64,000 nt of DNA from Morella rubra. Taxonomy: Eukaryota; Streptophyta; Magnoliopsida; Fagales; Myricaceae. Both the position numbers and the translations under genes were made by a program. Under the pieces are notes generated by a model. The model saw nothing but the letters and a program-made list of their open reading frames with translations, was not told the DNA's origin and did not search any database. Location of the stretch: positions 7,721,459 to 7,785,458 of the forward strand of contig CM025855.1 of the NCBI GenBank assembly GCA_003952965.2. The letters run 5' to 3'. Every line of letters begins with the position of its first letter. The first letter of the stretch is position 1. This document shows positions 35,172 through 47,077 of the stretch, in pieces.

Positions 35172-36137
35172 AGAAAAGGTCTAGTGATACAAGTTTCTGC
35201 TGTTGATCTATTCTTTTGTTCGATCGTTTGAGCATGCATTGATGTAACAGTACTCTTGTTCTCGTATTTCTTACTGTAAAACTTTGTTAAACCTTTTGAA
35301 CTGGGAAGATACTCTAAATTAAATTCGCACGGCCAATCCCTAAGCATCTAAAATTGGCACTGAGAGGCTTCAATCTCAGCACTTCCCCGAAGAGGAACTA
35401 GCTATTAGCTACTATATATACGAACCTTTGGCCTCAGTTTTGGTGGTACCATTGTTAACTTTTGATATGTTAAATAGATGATGTCATAAAAACGTAAAAT
35501 AACAAGAAAAAAACCCAAGCAAAATATTATGAGAGAATATATCTTCTGATACAAGAGTAATGGATAAAGATGAACGAAGATTGGTGCATGGAGTAGTCAT
35601 TGGGTGTCAAGAGGAGCTTTCTGTGAGACTTGGGCCTCACCCCCCTGCTCTTGTCGCCTTCACCAGTAACCAGCGGTGAGAAAACCAAGAGCAAGAGCAT
35701 ATAGATCCAAAACATAAGATCAAGAATGGTGAACTCTAAGTAGGAATGACTGAAGCTTGAGATGATCAACTTGGTCAGAAAACCATCTGTCATCTGTGTC
35801 GACCCAAGCTTAAGCTTCCGATAGACTCGTATACCTTCCCATTTCTCCTGATTATCACAGAACTATATGACACTGCAAATCACCACCAACAAATGGCAGA
35901 GCTTTGAAAATCTTTAACCCCAGACGTTAACAGCTTCCTACTTGGTCCTGTTCGGGCCGCTGATGGCTCAATTTTCGTCGCGGAGTTGCATAGAAAATGA
36001 GGTTGAGCGCACGTGGGGGGGCTGAGAGGAACCTTTGTTGCTTTCTCCCTACAACGCCATGTGAGGCCCTGCCCTCCACACTGACTTTGTGTCGTAACTC
36101 ACCGAGTCCCATCGCTTTCTCGTTGAGCATGTTGGTC
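35172..36137. repeat. 966-bp tandem duplication, copy 1
   Basis: Runs from AGAAAAGGTCTAGTGATAC to GAGCATGTTGGTC and is followed head-to-tail by copy 2 with no spacer. I found no difference between the copies by eye, and the embedded open frames translate identically. A single C is shared at the breakpoints (35,171, 36,137, 37,103). Confidence 0.95.
35527..35793 (-). CDS. Hypothetical small protein with signal-peptide-like N-terminus (copy 1)
   Basis: An 88-codon ATG-started frame. A strongly hydrophobic stretch (MFWIYMLLLLVFSPLVTG, about residues 27-44) could be a signal or membrane anchor. It is followed by a basic segment (KSRGVRPKSHRKLL) and a PNDYS motif. The layout resembles plant peptide-hormone precursors but matches no family I know. 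The tail IHYSCIRRYILS does not look like a mature peptide. It could be a chance frame. It is kept because it is duplicated intact. Confidence 0.2.
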   Translation of the reverse strand: MTDGFLTKLIISSFSHSYLEFTILDLMFWIYMLLLLVFSPLVTGEGDKSRGVRPKSHRKLLLTPNDYSMHQSSFIFIHYSCIRRYILS

Positions 36138-37103
36138 AGAAAAGGTCTAGTGATACAAGTTTCTGCTGTTGATCTATTCTTTTGTTCGATCGTTTGAGCA
36201 TGCATTGATGTAACAGTACTCTTGTTCTCGTATTTCTTACTGTAAAACTTTGTTAAACCTTTTGAACTGGGAAGATACTCTAAATTAAATTCGCACGGCC
36301 AATCCCTAAGCATCTAAAATTGGCACTGAGAGGCTTCAATCTCAGCACTTCCCCGAAGAGGAACTAGCTATTAGCTACTATATATACGAACCTTTGGCCT
36401 CAGTTTTGGTGGTACCATTGTTAACTTTTGATATGTTAAATAGATGATGTCATAAAAACGTAAAATAACAAGAAAAAAACCCAAGCAAAATATTATGAGA
36501 GAATATATCTTCTGATACAAGAGTAATGGATAAAGATGAACGAAGATTGGTGCATGGAGTAGTCATTGGGTGTCAAGAGGAGCTTTCTGTGAGACTTGGG
36601 CCTCACCCCCCTGCTCTTGTCGCCTTCACCAGTAACCAGCGGTGAGAAAACCAAGAGCAAGAGCATATAGATCCAAAACATAAGATCAAGAATGGTGAAC
36701 TCTAAGTAGGAATGACTGAAGCTTGAGATGATCAACTTGGTCAGAAAACCATCTGTCATCTGTGTCGACCCAAGCTTAAGCTTCCGATAGACTCGTATAC
36801 CTTCCCATTTCTCCTGATTATCACAGAACTATATGACACTGCAAATCACCACCAACAAATGGCAGAGCTTTGAAAATCTTTAACCCCAGACGTTAACAGC
36901 TTCCTACTTGGTCCTGTTCGGGCCGCTGATGGCTCAATTTTCGTCGCGGAGTTGCATAGAAAATGAGGTTGAGCGCACGTGGGGGGGCTGAGAGGAACCT
37001 TTGTTGCTTTCTCCCTACAACGCCATGTGAGGCCCTGCCCTCCACACTGACTTTGTGTCGTAACTCACCGAGTCCCATCGCTTTCTCGTTGAGCATGTTG
37101 GTC
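36138..37103. repeat. 966-bp tandem duplication, copy 2
   Basis: Direct repeat of 35,172-36,137, ending at GTTGGTC before unique sequence TTACGTGTTTTAATGG. The junction at 36,137/36,138 creates a chimeric open frame on the minus strand (35,927-36,313) that neither single copy contains. Confidence 0.95.
36493..36759 (-). CDS. Hypothetical small protein with signal-peptide-like N-terminus (copy 2)
   Basis: Identical to the frame at 35,527-35,793, carried in the second duplicate. The same caution applies: hydrophobic segment, basic stretch and DYS motif, but no recognised family and no transcript evidence. Confidence 0.2.
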   Translation of the reverse strand: MTDGFLTKLIISSFSHSYLEFTILDLMFWIYMLLLLVFSPLVTGEGDKSRGVRPKSHRKLLLTPNDYSMHQSSFIFIHYSCIRRYILS

Positions 37104-38158
37104 TTACGTGTTTTAATGGTCCTCTCTTACAATTTCCCGAAAGACTTTAACCAAAGTTCACAGGGCGCGGCACTTGCAAAGCCATTTGGCCCTAAGGCCT
37201 AGGAATATCTATCTATCTATATATATATATATATAGATGTATGAAAATCTCAAAGACATCTTGCTCTTTACGGCGATGATAAGGCGAGGGCTTCATCTTC
37301 AAGGCTAGATAGGGTTTCAAAGCTAGCGTGTAGTGCGTGTGTTCCCTTCCAATACTACACCATAATTGAAATCTTGGGGTTGCCGAGACCCCCATTTATT
37401 AGGGTTTTTGATTGATTGGAATGGTGAGCATTAACGGTGCAATTTTTCGTTGGATTCAATGGGTCAATTAGGGGCTAAAGAGGTAGATTTTATGCAGTAT
37501 AGAACGAAATTTACCCCCCAAGTATCTGTTTAGTCTCAAATAATTAGGCAGGATTAGTTTAATAACTAACAACGTCAATTGATGAAGCCCCACGTCTGCA
37601 CTTTAAAGATGGGACTGGGCGGTGATTTTAGGCCCACTTTGACTCTATTAACGACGCCAATGTGCTGCTTAAGTTTAGATTATGCAATTTGAGTCAATTT
37701 TTTATTTTTATTTTTGAAGAATCTATGCATTCAAGGTTAGAGAAAACAAGTTTGGAAAAATACATGTCAAATATTCTTGTCACGAGGTCGTTTTCCGTAG
37801 GGATATAATAGCGAGTCTTTGAGTACACCTATTTAATTTTTCCTTTTATTTATTTTTTCTTCTGAAGGAACTTTTTGATAACAAGATCACAGACACAGAG
37901 ACACAAAAACTGATTCATCCCCTGTAATTATACCGAGGAACCCACATGGTAGGCTTCCATGCACTTTATATTGCTTTTTGAATTAAACCAGATGCAGAGT
38001 TCATCATCATGACCTAATTGCCCGAAGTTGAGGACCATAGTTTGGCTGTTTGGAGCGATGATTACAGCAACTTTTTAAGAGGTGATTGATGTCTTGTGAA
38101 CATTGTGACTGAATGAATGAGAGCTATCTATATTCCCACGATCGATCACGTGCCTTCA
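37104..38158. other. Intergenic with TCTA/TA microsatellite
   Basis: Microsatellite at about 37,207-37,236, first (ATCT)n and then (TA)n. No exon recognised. Confidence 0.45.
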
Positions 38159-38560
38159 ATCTACTTGACATAGAAGTTTGAATGGCTGACCAGGCCAGCA
38201 CGCTAGGGCTAGTTAGAGAGGGAACGCTCTGGCTGACTATTTAGCTAAATTTAGCATTCAGGGAATTTCGAAATCTTGGAATTACACGGCGGATGTTTCA
38301 TTGAGATGACATGGTTTACTTCGAATTGATAAACTCAGTTTGCTTTATTTGAGAATTTCCTAAGTTTTCTCTTTTGGTAGTTGTTTTAGTCGATTTTTAT
38401 TGTTGAGTTTTTGGTTTGATTTTTAACTTGCCTTTTGATATTTCAATGTAGCCGGTCAAGTTTATTTGTTCTCACGGTTGTCTGTCCTCCATACTTGAGT
38501 ACTACTTTTTAATAAATTTTGGATGTCCTGCCTCCGATCGTCTAGGATTAGGGGCGCATC
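38159..38560 (+). mobile_element. Possible 3' remnant of a LINE (RNase H end)
   Basis: A + frame around 38,225-38,300 reads LADYLAKFSIQ and SWNYTADVSL after a one-base adjustment, resembling the end of LINE-encoded RNase H. It is followed by a T-rich 3' region with AATAAATTTTGG near 38,510. Stops and frame changes are present. The evidence is weak. Confidence 0.28.
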
Positions 38561-39854
38561 AAAAGTGAAAAGCTAAAAGTCAAAAGCCACAAAGGCGAAA
38601 AAAAGTGGGCAACTGGGGATGCTGCTTTTGACTCTGGCTTTCCGCTTTTTTATCTCGTAGTTTCTTTCTCATAGTTTCTTTCTCACTAGTCCACTACTGC
38701 TTTCTGCCTCGCAAAAAAGACCCTATAAAGGAGGTTCTAGGCAGAGTACGAAAACCACTCAGCAGAAAGAGATGAGCTCTCTCTTCTTTCTTCTTCCATA
38801 CGAGTTTCGTCGTGTAAAAGATTAGAGGTCATTTCGGGTCATCGTGTGTAGGACTTGTAGCATTAAAACACGCATCAAAAGTGGGAGAAAAGGTAAAAGC
38901 GACGAAAAATAATCAACGCAACTCATAGCTGTTTTGACTCTGCTTTCCGCGCAAAAAAACCATATCTCATAGTCTGCCCTAGTCCAATACTTTTTCTCCT
39001 CGTCTTCTATTTTGGACTTTCTTCAGCGTAGTTTCTTTCTCATAGGACTGTCTTCTTTACTAGAATTTTTCTCTCTCTCTCTCTCTCTCTCTCTTCCCCC
39101 CTTTCTTCTTCCATACTTTGCTTGAAAGTTTAAGAGGGAGATGTTTTCGTCTTAATGTAAAATACATCATCTTGACAACATGACTAATGAGCTACTTTGT
39201 TAGCATAGAATGAGCTACTTTGTTAGCATAGAAAATCCTAATTAGAATTACAAACCAAGTAGGAAAACGACAATCGCAGATAAGTGCCGAATCCACGGAC
39301 AATCAATAACCAACACTAAGAACAAAGTTGATTAAAAAAAAAAGGAAAACCAGGAGGATAATATGCCCTCCTAATATTCTTTTTTCCTCAATTCTTTTAA
39401 GCATCTTTGTCACTTTCTCTATGGCAGAGGGGAATTGTTGAAATCAGACCTAAGAAGCACGAGGGAACGGAGAGAATCGGATATCATTGACCCCTTTGTT
39501 CTTTTGCACCCCCCCTTCTTTGTTTATTACAAGCTTTCTTTCCTTGTTTTCCTCTCTTATGTTCCCTTAGGACAGTAGGGCATCATCCCCTGTTCTTCTC
39601 GAAACTTGTGAAAAACAGATGACTTTGTTGGCTTCTTAATGCGGGCGGCGATCCTCATATCGGGGGTTCCACTAAATCAAAGATCCTAGCTCCACTTGGC
39701 GAATTCTTTCCACTACTATCGATCTCCGGCCGGAAAATCTTCTTCATTTAACATTAATATGGTATTCCGGTGCTGTCAATGCTCCCAAAAGAATGACATA
39801 ATCACATCTAGAATTCTCTTCGTACTCTCTGCATTTTGGCTGCTACTGTGGAAC
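38561..39854. other. Intergenic, downstream of the PIN gene
   Basis: Two loosely similar segments (about 38,555-38,710 and 38,870-39,010) share GCATCAAAAGTG, TTTTGACTCTG and TTTCTTTCTCATAG. A TC microsatellite lies at 39,071-39,094. The direct repeat ATGAGCTACTTTGTTAGCATAGA occurs twice in tandem near 39,186-39,232. The 3' UTR of the PIN gene should lie in the last few hundred bases. Confidence 0.45.
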
Positions 39855-41322
39855 TCACAATCCCATAACAATGTAGTAGACGAGAGTAATTGGCAACGCT
39901 ATCAACATCCCAAAGATAACCCTGCAATGTAAAGTCACATTGAGTTTACCCCATTAATTAATAATTAATACCCAATTAAGAACTAACAAAGAGGCTCAGA
40001 TAACTTCACTTTCGAGTTCCGGGTTATACTTACGCGGTGCTAAGAATGGCCGGATGAACATTGTATTCTTTAGCAAACACAAACGGAACAATTCCTTGTG
40101 GAAGCGCAGCCTATTTGGGCAACAACTTAATTTATGTTAGCTAAGAAAACGTTAACTATCCCCAAGTAAAAAATAAAAATTACGGCGGAATTACCTGAAC
40201 AATAGCTATGTGGAGGAGGTTTCCGCGCAAGCCAACGGCAATTGAGGCGGCGGCCATGACTGCTGGGCCGGTGAGGAATCTTACGGCCATAGCAAAAGCA
40301 GCAATTGAGTTGCCACAGGCAATAATCTTGGGTTGAAGAGCCATAAACAGACCTATCCAGAGAAACGACACAAAATTAAATCAGAAGACAACCAACGATA
40401 TTATAATACCATATGCCGCCCCAGTCCACACCAACAAAAAAAACAAACACAGGTGTCAATTAAAAGTCTTTTGAATTTCTTCAATTCAACCACCTTCCAG
40501 GCCACGACGGAGCATCTATCAATGCCCACCCACCCGGGACCCGGAAAGCGAAGGTTGCTTACCGGGAGGGTCCCACATGTCGGGTGGTCAATCCCATTGC
40601 TTGTCCGCAGATAGGACCATGGTCACAGCAAAAATGGATGGCCGTTAGCCCCCATGCCTTGACAGACGGACAGGATTAAACAACACTACCTTCATTCCTA
40701 CGTGGCCCAGTCCGACCCTACCCCAAGATAGCTACTAAATCTTACTTCGCTGTCCCAAAATTAACTCTTACGTACGCCGGGCCACATGGGCAAACAATAA
40801 GATGTTGCTTCCCATTTGGTTAGTTATTGAAGGCGAAAGGGAATTCCGGAAAAAGAGTGTTCCACTCACCTAAGCTGAACATAGCCATTCCGAGACCGGC
40901 ATCCGACAGTATGGAGATTGATTTCTCAATTATTCGGGGCATGGCCACATTCCACCTACGACGATCAAATCAAGAAAATATGAGTTACCTTTTCTAAAAT
41001 TTGGCAAAATAATGGGCTAAATTATAAGTTTCTTTACTTGAAGAATACTTTTTCTGTATTTGGTTTTTACCGGAAGGCAACGAGAGACCAAACGAGGCCA
41101 ATGAGGCTGGAATATGTGTTGGGGTTGCGGATAAGCTTCCGCCAGACCATGATCAGAATCAGACGGGTCATAACGCTGGCTGGAGGCATTTGTTTCATTC
41201 CGACGGACTCCGGGACTCCGGCAGCTGATTTCGGGTGAAGTTCGGCCGTGGAGCTGGACCCCAGCTTGTTGAGTCCAATGGGGCCCTCTTTCTCTCTCTC
41301 ATCGTGATCTCCGTCTCCGTCT

Positions 41323-41353
<31 letters not shown>

Positions 41354-42786
41354 GCTCACGTCTCCCGGCAAAGCTGAAGTCTTCACCACCGAAGCCCTCA
41401 TTTTCCGCAATTCCTTCAAATCATTAAACCCCAACAAGATAAAATATTAGCACTGAAAATCCAAAGAAATATCGTTAAGTAATTAATCAAGTAGTTAGCT
41501 CGAATATTTAATGGGCCTCGTGATTCGAAAATCTTACCTTTGGCTTCCCCATTTTGCGGGTGATCAGCAACTAACATCCGGATCTCCTTGGCGCTCTGAT
41601 CGGACCGTCCGGATTGCTCGGAGGCCCCGAAGTCCGTCCCGCCAAACACGTGGAGGCCTCCTCCGTCGGAGACAGGTGATGCGCTTGAACTCCAGACAAA
41701 CATGTGCAGTTCTTTAGCATCATGGTTAGCCTTGCTATTAGGAGGCTGTTGCTGTTGTTGCTGGTGCGGCTGCTGATTCTTCGAGTTCTTAGTAACGGTG
41801 GATGAGAACTCTGGGTTGGGCGCAGGGTACGACGCTGCAGGAACAGTCTGCGCTGGATAAAATCCGAACCTCGGAGAAGAAACAGTCTGAGCCATTGTTG
41901 CGCAATTCTCTTCAAAGTTTGACGGTCTGGGAGTTGGACCCCTAGAGGACTGTACGGAGTACAAGTCCGCAGGACCGAAGTTCGAATGCCTTCCCGGGTA
42001 GCTCTGAAATCCCATCATAGAGTAGAAGTCCGAGTTATTGAAATTCGAACCCCTCGGCGTCGGATTCCTGGACGAACTCAAGCTGTATATCTCGGCTCCG
42101 GTGAGATTCGATGGCCGGGGCGTCAATCCCGCGCCCCCGAGGGATCGTCTTGACGCGTTAGACTTCCTCACTGTGACATGGAGCTTCCCGTCGTCGCCGA
42201 TTTCAGCGTCGGTCTCCAGGAAGTCCCGTCCGTCTAATGATACCACGTCTGAGTCAACCTTAAACGACACGATCGACGCCGCCGTCTCGGGGAACTGCTC
42301 CATGATCAGCATCTTGGCACCGCGGTACTCGAAGAGGAAAAGGAGCAGCGTGTACCAGATGATGCACTGTAGCACCACGACTTGGACCATGAGGTTCCCC
42401 GAGTACTTCCCATACATGGCAATGAGTAGAGGGATGCCCATCACCAGAGTATTGGGTAGGGTCGAAAGGGAGAAAATCGTTATCATCCACTCGAGGCTGC
42501 CGTTCTTGGTGAAGGTAGTCCACACAGTGAGAACGACGAGCATGATGATTTTCTGGAGGGTGTCTGCAGCGATGAACCGGAGGTTCATGGCGTAGGGGTC
42601 GTTAGTGGAGATGAAGTGGAAAGAAAGGAGAGGAACGGCGAAGATGGCCACGAACCGGTTGATGCCAGAGCACTGGTCCGGGGAGAAAATCTTCCACCAG
42701 CGGACCGACCCGTAGGCCAAAATCATGGCCACGTAGAGAGGGATCACCGCCGTTAACACGTTGTACAAGTCCGCCCAGGTGATCAT
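39855..42786 (-). CDS. PIN3: PIN-FORMED auxin efflux carrier, PIN3/4/7 type
   Basis: Six exons on the minus strand: 41,538-42,786; 41,071-41,413; 40,870-40,955; 40,195-40,352; 40,034-40,110; 39,855-39,921. All introns are GT-AG. The product is 659 aa, a long PIN. The N-terminal membrane bundle (to about residue 155) carries [10 protein letters not shown] and [16 protein letters not shown]. The large hydrophilic loop (about 160-500) carries three TPRxSN motifs with Ser at 226, 247 and 289, the known targets of PINOID/WAG kinases. The C-terminal bundle carries [15 protein letters not shown] and ends VYYIVMGL. N-terminal and loop wording matches the PIN3 clade better than PIN1 ([18 protein letters not shown]). 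The role is plasma-membrane export of indole-3-acetic acid in tropic responses. Oddities are a polyQ run (342-347), an EG/DG hexanucleotide-encoded repeat (about 438-452), and STAVIFG at the last junction where relatives have STGVIFG. Confidence 0.97.
41311..41358. repeat. CCCTCA hexanucleotide repeat within PIN exon 2
   Basis: Five perfect CCCTCA units (41,323-41,352), one variant CGCTCA, and two CCGTCT units before them. On the coding strand it reads GAGGGT and encodes alternating Glu-Gly, then Asp-Gly. Length variation would stay in frame. Confidence 0.9.
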
Positions 42787-42848
42787 CTTGTGGGGGAAAA
42801 GCTTATGGATTCCGCGTATGATTTGTCTCAGATCTACCAGTTAAAATG

Positions 42849-43386
42849 CATTGGGGGAGGGGAGTAAATCAAATGAGAGAGGAAGGGCAAAATGGGGAGA
42901 ACGAAAAAACCGTTGGTAACTAACTGGAGAGGGATAGTACACAGAGGATATAGGTACTTTCTCTGAGGTCGGCTTCTGCAGCTTTTGGCTACTGTCTCTG
43001 CTGTGCTGAGGATGAATCTCTCCCGATGAAGAGAGATAGAGGGAGGGAGGGAGGGAGAGATTTTCCGAGGTGGTGTAATTTGGAGGGGGGTATATATAGG
43101 AGGAGACAGAGAGAGAGAGAGAACGGAGTGGCCGAGTGGAAATATAAGAGATTTTGTGCGGCTTTCAGAAATGAGCAGTGGTGAAGTGATTTATTGTACT
43201 ACTACGAACTACGAACTACGAAGTGTTAAAGCTGGGTCAAGGACTGGCCACTTGATATGGTTAAGTTAACCCGACGTGGGTTAGGGGAGTACACGTGGCA
43301 TGTGTATTGTGGCATGTAATTTTCAGTGACGTGGACACCTTTTAATCTTCTTCTTTCAATGAGCTGCCTGTGGATTCACACAGTCA
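42849..43386. repeat. PIN 5' leader/promoter block A, copy 1
   Basis: Begins CATTGGGGGAGGGGAGTAAA just upstream of the PIN coding start and ends GATTCACACAGTCA. It contains the leader, a GA microsatellite and the TATA box. It is repeated at 45,423-45,940 with a few substitutions and indels. Confidence 0.92.
43091..43098 (-). promoter_or_regulatory. TATA box of the PIN gene
   Basis: TATATATA about 305 bp upstream of the PIN ATG. On its 3' side on the gene strand it is followed by a C/T-rich leader containing CTCCCTCCCTCCC. A GA/CT tract lies just upstream (43,107-43,122). Position and context fit a plant TATA box with a leader of about 270 bases. Confidence 0.6.
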
Positions 43387-43633
43387 AAAAAGAAATTAAA
43401 ATGGGAGACAGAGAAGTTATTAGGCAATTAGTGGTGGTCCGGAACAATTTCTGGTTGCTAGCTCCAACTGGTACGTTATCAAGTTGTTTTGAGTGCTTTT
43501 AAGGTTGCGCTAGACAATTGACAGATTGGGTAGACGGTTATTCTTTGGGGACATTGGGTTTTAAATAACTGGTACTCCTCTTACTTACGGCATTGAAAGC
43601 GAAACAATAATTAGGTGAAGTAAAATAATTTAT

Positions 43634-45275
43634 TAGAGGAGTGCGTTTTGTGGTAGACTATGTAAATCGACCATAAAATAGACATTTATTACTGGAAACT
43701 AGAAGAAGTAAAAGAGCACGATTAATTTCAAAAAGTGGTTGAAAAATTATCTCCCGTAATTTTGGTCAGTTGTACTGATTTCAGCTTCCACGAATAACCT
43801 TACCCAAATAAAAAAAATTTACTTTTTTTTCTCTCTCTCTTAACTTCTGAGTATTTTGCTGTTTTTTAATAATAGGTGATGAATATATAATTTTCAGCCC
43901 ACCTGATAAGTCTATTTAATACAAAAATAAGTGAAGCCCAACAGAAGAAAATACTCGTGGGATACGTCATCGACTCACCCAAAAAATTGAAGGTTTGAAG
44001 GGTTCTTGAGAATAAAGGTAAAATTTTGAAATTACGGAGAGAATCTCAATATAGAAGAAAATATTATCAAATTATTTTTCTTCACATTTTTTCCAATTTC
44101 AAAGCAAACATCATTTCTACCGACTTTTCACAAACACCATTTAAATAAAAAAAATCTACACTACTTCAAAAACAAATTCACTGAAGAAAAAAAAAAATTC
44201 CATTATCTGAGCATCGAAACATAGGAGAGAGAGTGAAAAAAAGTCTCACTACAGCTTTTATGCGAACAAAGCCATAGACAATATGATTATTCTCTGCTTC
44301 TGTTTTTTTATTTTGGGTCCGACCATAATATGAGTGTAAATCAAACTCTGTAGTTTGGAAGATAAATATCCAAGTCAGCTTCCACGCCACGCGGACATTA
44401 ACTGATGTATAGACGCTTTTACTCCGACACGTCACATATAAGAGCTGGCATTGGAAACTGATTTAGCTACTATTTCGAATTTTGGAGGAGTACTGATCAA
44501 ACATAAAGCACCGTGATGATATATTCCAAACCGAACGTGAAAATATGATTACCAGCCAGTCCAGCCCGTACTTTGTACTTTTTCTGAAGTTCTGAACCGT
44601 TCCCGCTGGTTTCATTTCAGAATTAAGATGCTTCATGATTGCCACAGTACGAACAGCTTCCTATTCCCCCGACTTCATCCACTCCCTTCTCTTTCTCTTC
44701 TCTCCTGCTCTCTCTCTCTGTATATATACTTTAGGACGAAGGTATTTTTTAGACTGGTGTAGGCTCCATGTTTAACATAAATCTGATAATTACCGGCCAC
44801 AAGTTTTAGGATGGTCGGGAGAGTTTCAAACCTGAGACTTTGGAGAGAACAAATTCTCAAATCTTAGATTTATACCATCAGTTAATCTCTTCAGATTTTT
44901 ATTCTCTTTTATTATTTCACATAGGAATAGAGAAACAATTCTTTACCATAATAAATAATAATAATAATAGTTTAAATGAAACTTTTCTTATTAGTTTAAA
45001 TTTTTATTACAAGGATCGTAGTTTAATTATAGAATTGAGGATTTAAATCTTTCAAACTTAATTAATGGAATCAAAATTTACAAGTTTATAAATAATTTTC
45101 TTTTCTTGTGTTTGCTTTTGATGTTTCTAAAGAATCATTAATTATCTCCGGGCCGTCTTCTCATTCAAATTAATGTATTCCCTTTCTGATCAGGTTGTTG
45201 TAGATTTTCTGCGTGAACTTCATCCTCAGTTCCCCTTCTACTCTGTCATAATCATGGAGGGCTTTGGTTCCCATG
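43634..45275. repeat. PIN upstream block C, copy 1
   Basis: From TAGAGGAGTGCGTTTTGTGG to GGCTTTGGTTCCCATG. It is repeated at 45,989-47,625. Differences between copies are largely one- to few-base indels in homopolymers or short repeats, for example near 44,060-44,130 and 44,925-44,950. Confidence 0.92.
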
Positions 45276-45424
45276 TAGTTTGGAAGATAAATATCCAAGT
45301 CAGCTTCCACGCCACGCGGACATTAACTGATGTATAGACGCTTTTACTCCGACACGTCACATATAAGAGCTGGCATTGGAAACTGATTTAGCTACTATTT
45401 CGAATTTTGGAGGAGTACTGATCA
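45276..45424. repeat. Extra copy of a 149-bp PIN upstream segment (block D)
   Basis: Starts TAGTTTGGAAGATAAATATC and ends GGAGTACTGATCA. It matches 44,351-44,499 and 46,712-46,860, so three copies exist. Here it is joined directly to the second copy of block A, an arrangement absent from the first copy. Confidence 0.92.
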
Positions 45425-45940
45425 TTGGGGGAGGGGAGTAAATCAAATGAGAGAGGAAGGGCAAAATGGGGAGAACGAAAAAACCGTTGGTAACTAACTG
45501 GAGAGGGATAGTACACAGAGGATATAGGTACTTTCTCTGAGGTCGGCTTCTGCAGCTTTTGGCTACTGTCTCTGCTGTGCTGAGGATGAATCTCTCCCGA
45601 TGAAGAGAGATAGAGGGAGGAGGGAGGGAGAGATTTTCGAGGTGGTGTAATTTGGAGGGGGGTATATATAGGAGGAGACAGAGAGAGAGAGAGAACAGTG
45701 GCCATTTTTGCTGGCGGTCAAGAAATGAGCAGTGGTGAAGTGATTTATTGTACTACTACGAACTACGAACTACGAAGTGTTAAAGCTGGGTCAAGGACTG
45801 GCCACTTGATATGGTTAAGTTAACCCGACGTGGGTTAGGGGAGTACACGTGGCATGTGTATTGTGGCATGTAATTTTCAGTGACGTGGACACCTTTTAAT
45901 CTTCTTCTTTCAATGAGCTGCCTGTGGATTCACACAGTCA
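45423..45940. repeat. PIN 5' leader/promoter block A, copy 2
   Basis: Second copy of 42,849-43,386, including a second TATATATA and GA tract, about 2.6 kb upstream of the gene and in the same orientation. It differs by a one-base deletion in the GGGAGG tract and a rearranged stretch after the GA tract (about 45,695-45,722). It is followed by a 45-bp piece of block F (TTTCAGAATTAAGATGCTTC...) and then block C. Confidence 0.92.
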
Positions 45941-45988
45941 TTTCAGAATTAAGATGCTTCATGATTGCCACAGTACGAACAGCTTTCC

Positions 45989-47041
45989 TAGAGGAGTGCG
46001 TTTTGTGGTAGACTATGTAAATCGACCATAAAATAGACATTTATTACTGGAAACTAGAAGAAGTAAAAGAGCACGATTAATTTCAAAAAGTGGTTGAAAA
46101 ATTATCTCCCGTAATTTTGGTCAGTTGTACTGATTTCAGCTTCCACGAATAACCTTACCCAAATAAAAAAAATTTACTTTTTTTTCTCTCTCTCTTAACT
46201 TCTGAGTATTTTGCTGTTTTTTAATAATAGGTGATGAATATATAATTTTCAGCCCACCTGATAAGTCTATTTAATACAAAAATAAGTGAAGCCCAACAGA
46301 AGAAAATACTCGTGGGATACGTCATCGACTCACCCAAAAAATTGAAGGTTTGAAGGGTTCTTGAGAATAAAGGTAAAATTTTGAATTACACGGAGAGATC
46401 TCAATATGAAGAAAAATATTATCAAATTATTTTTTTCAACAATTTTTTTTCCACCTTTCAAAGCAAACATTCATTTCTACCGAATTTTCACAAACACCAA
46501 TTTAAATAAAAAAAATCTACACTACTTCAAAAACAAATTCACTGAAGAAAAAAAAAAATTCCATTATCTGAGCATCGAAACATAGGAGAGAGAGTGAAAA
46601 AAAGTCTCACTACAGCTTTTATGCGAACAAAGCCATAGACAATATGATTATTCTCTGCTTCTGTTTTTTTATTTTGGGTCCGACCATAATATGAGTGTAA
46701 ATCAAACTCTGTAGTTTGGAAGATAAATATCCAAGTCAGCTTCCACGCCACGCGGACATTAACTGATGTATAGACGCTTTTACTCCGACACGTCACATAT
46801 AAGAGCTGGCATTGGAAACTGATTTAGCTACTATTTCGAATTTTGGAGGAGTACTGATCAAACATAAAGCACCGTGATGATATATTCCAAACCGAACGTG
46901 AAAATATGATTACCAGCCAGTCCAGCCCGTACTTTGTACTTTTTCTGAAGTTCTGAACCGTTCCCGCTGGTTTCATTTCAGAATTAAGATGCTTCATGAT
47001 TGCCACAGTACGAACAGCTTCCTATTCCCCCGACTTCATCA

Positions 47042-47077
<36 letters not shown>

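Noticed and set aside
41323-41352. CCCTCA repeat as interstitial telomere
   Set aside because: The plant telomere unit is CCCTAAA. This hexamer lies in coding sequence and encodes Glu-Gly.
41195-41437. Minus-strand frame with an RVRVRVRV run
   Set aside because: It is an alternative frame of PIN exon 2. The PIN frame fits the family and splice sites.
44178-47006. Small minus-strand frames repeated twice upstream of PIN
   Set aside because: They recur only because the non-coding upstream DNA is duplicated. They show no domains and contain promoter-type sequence.
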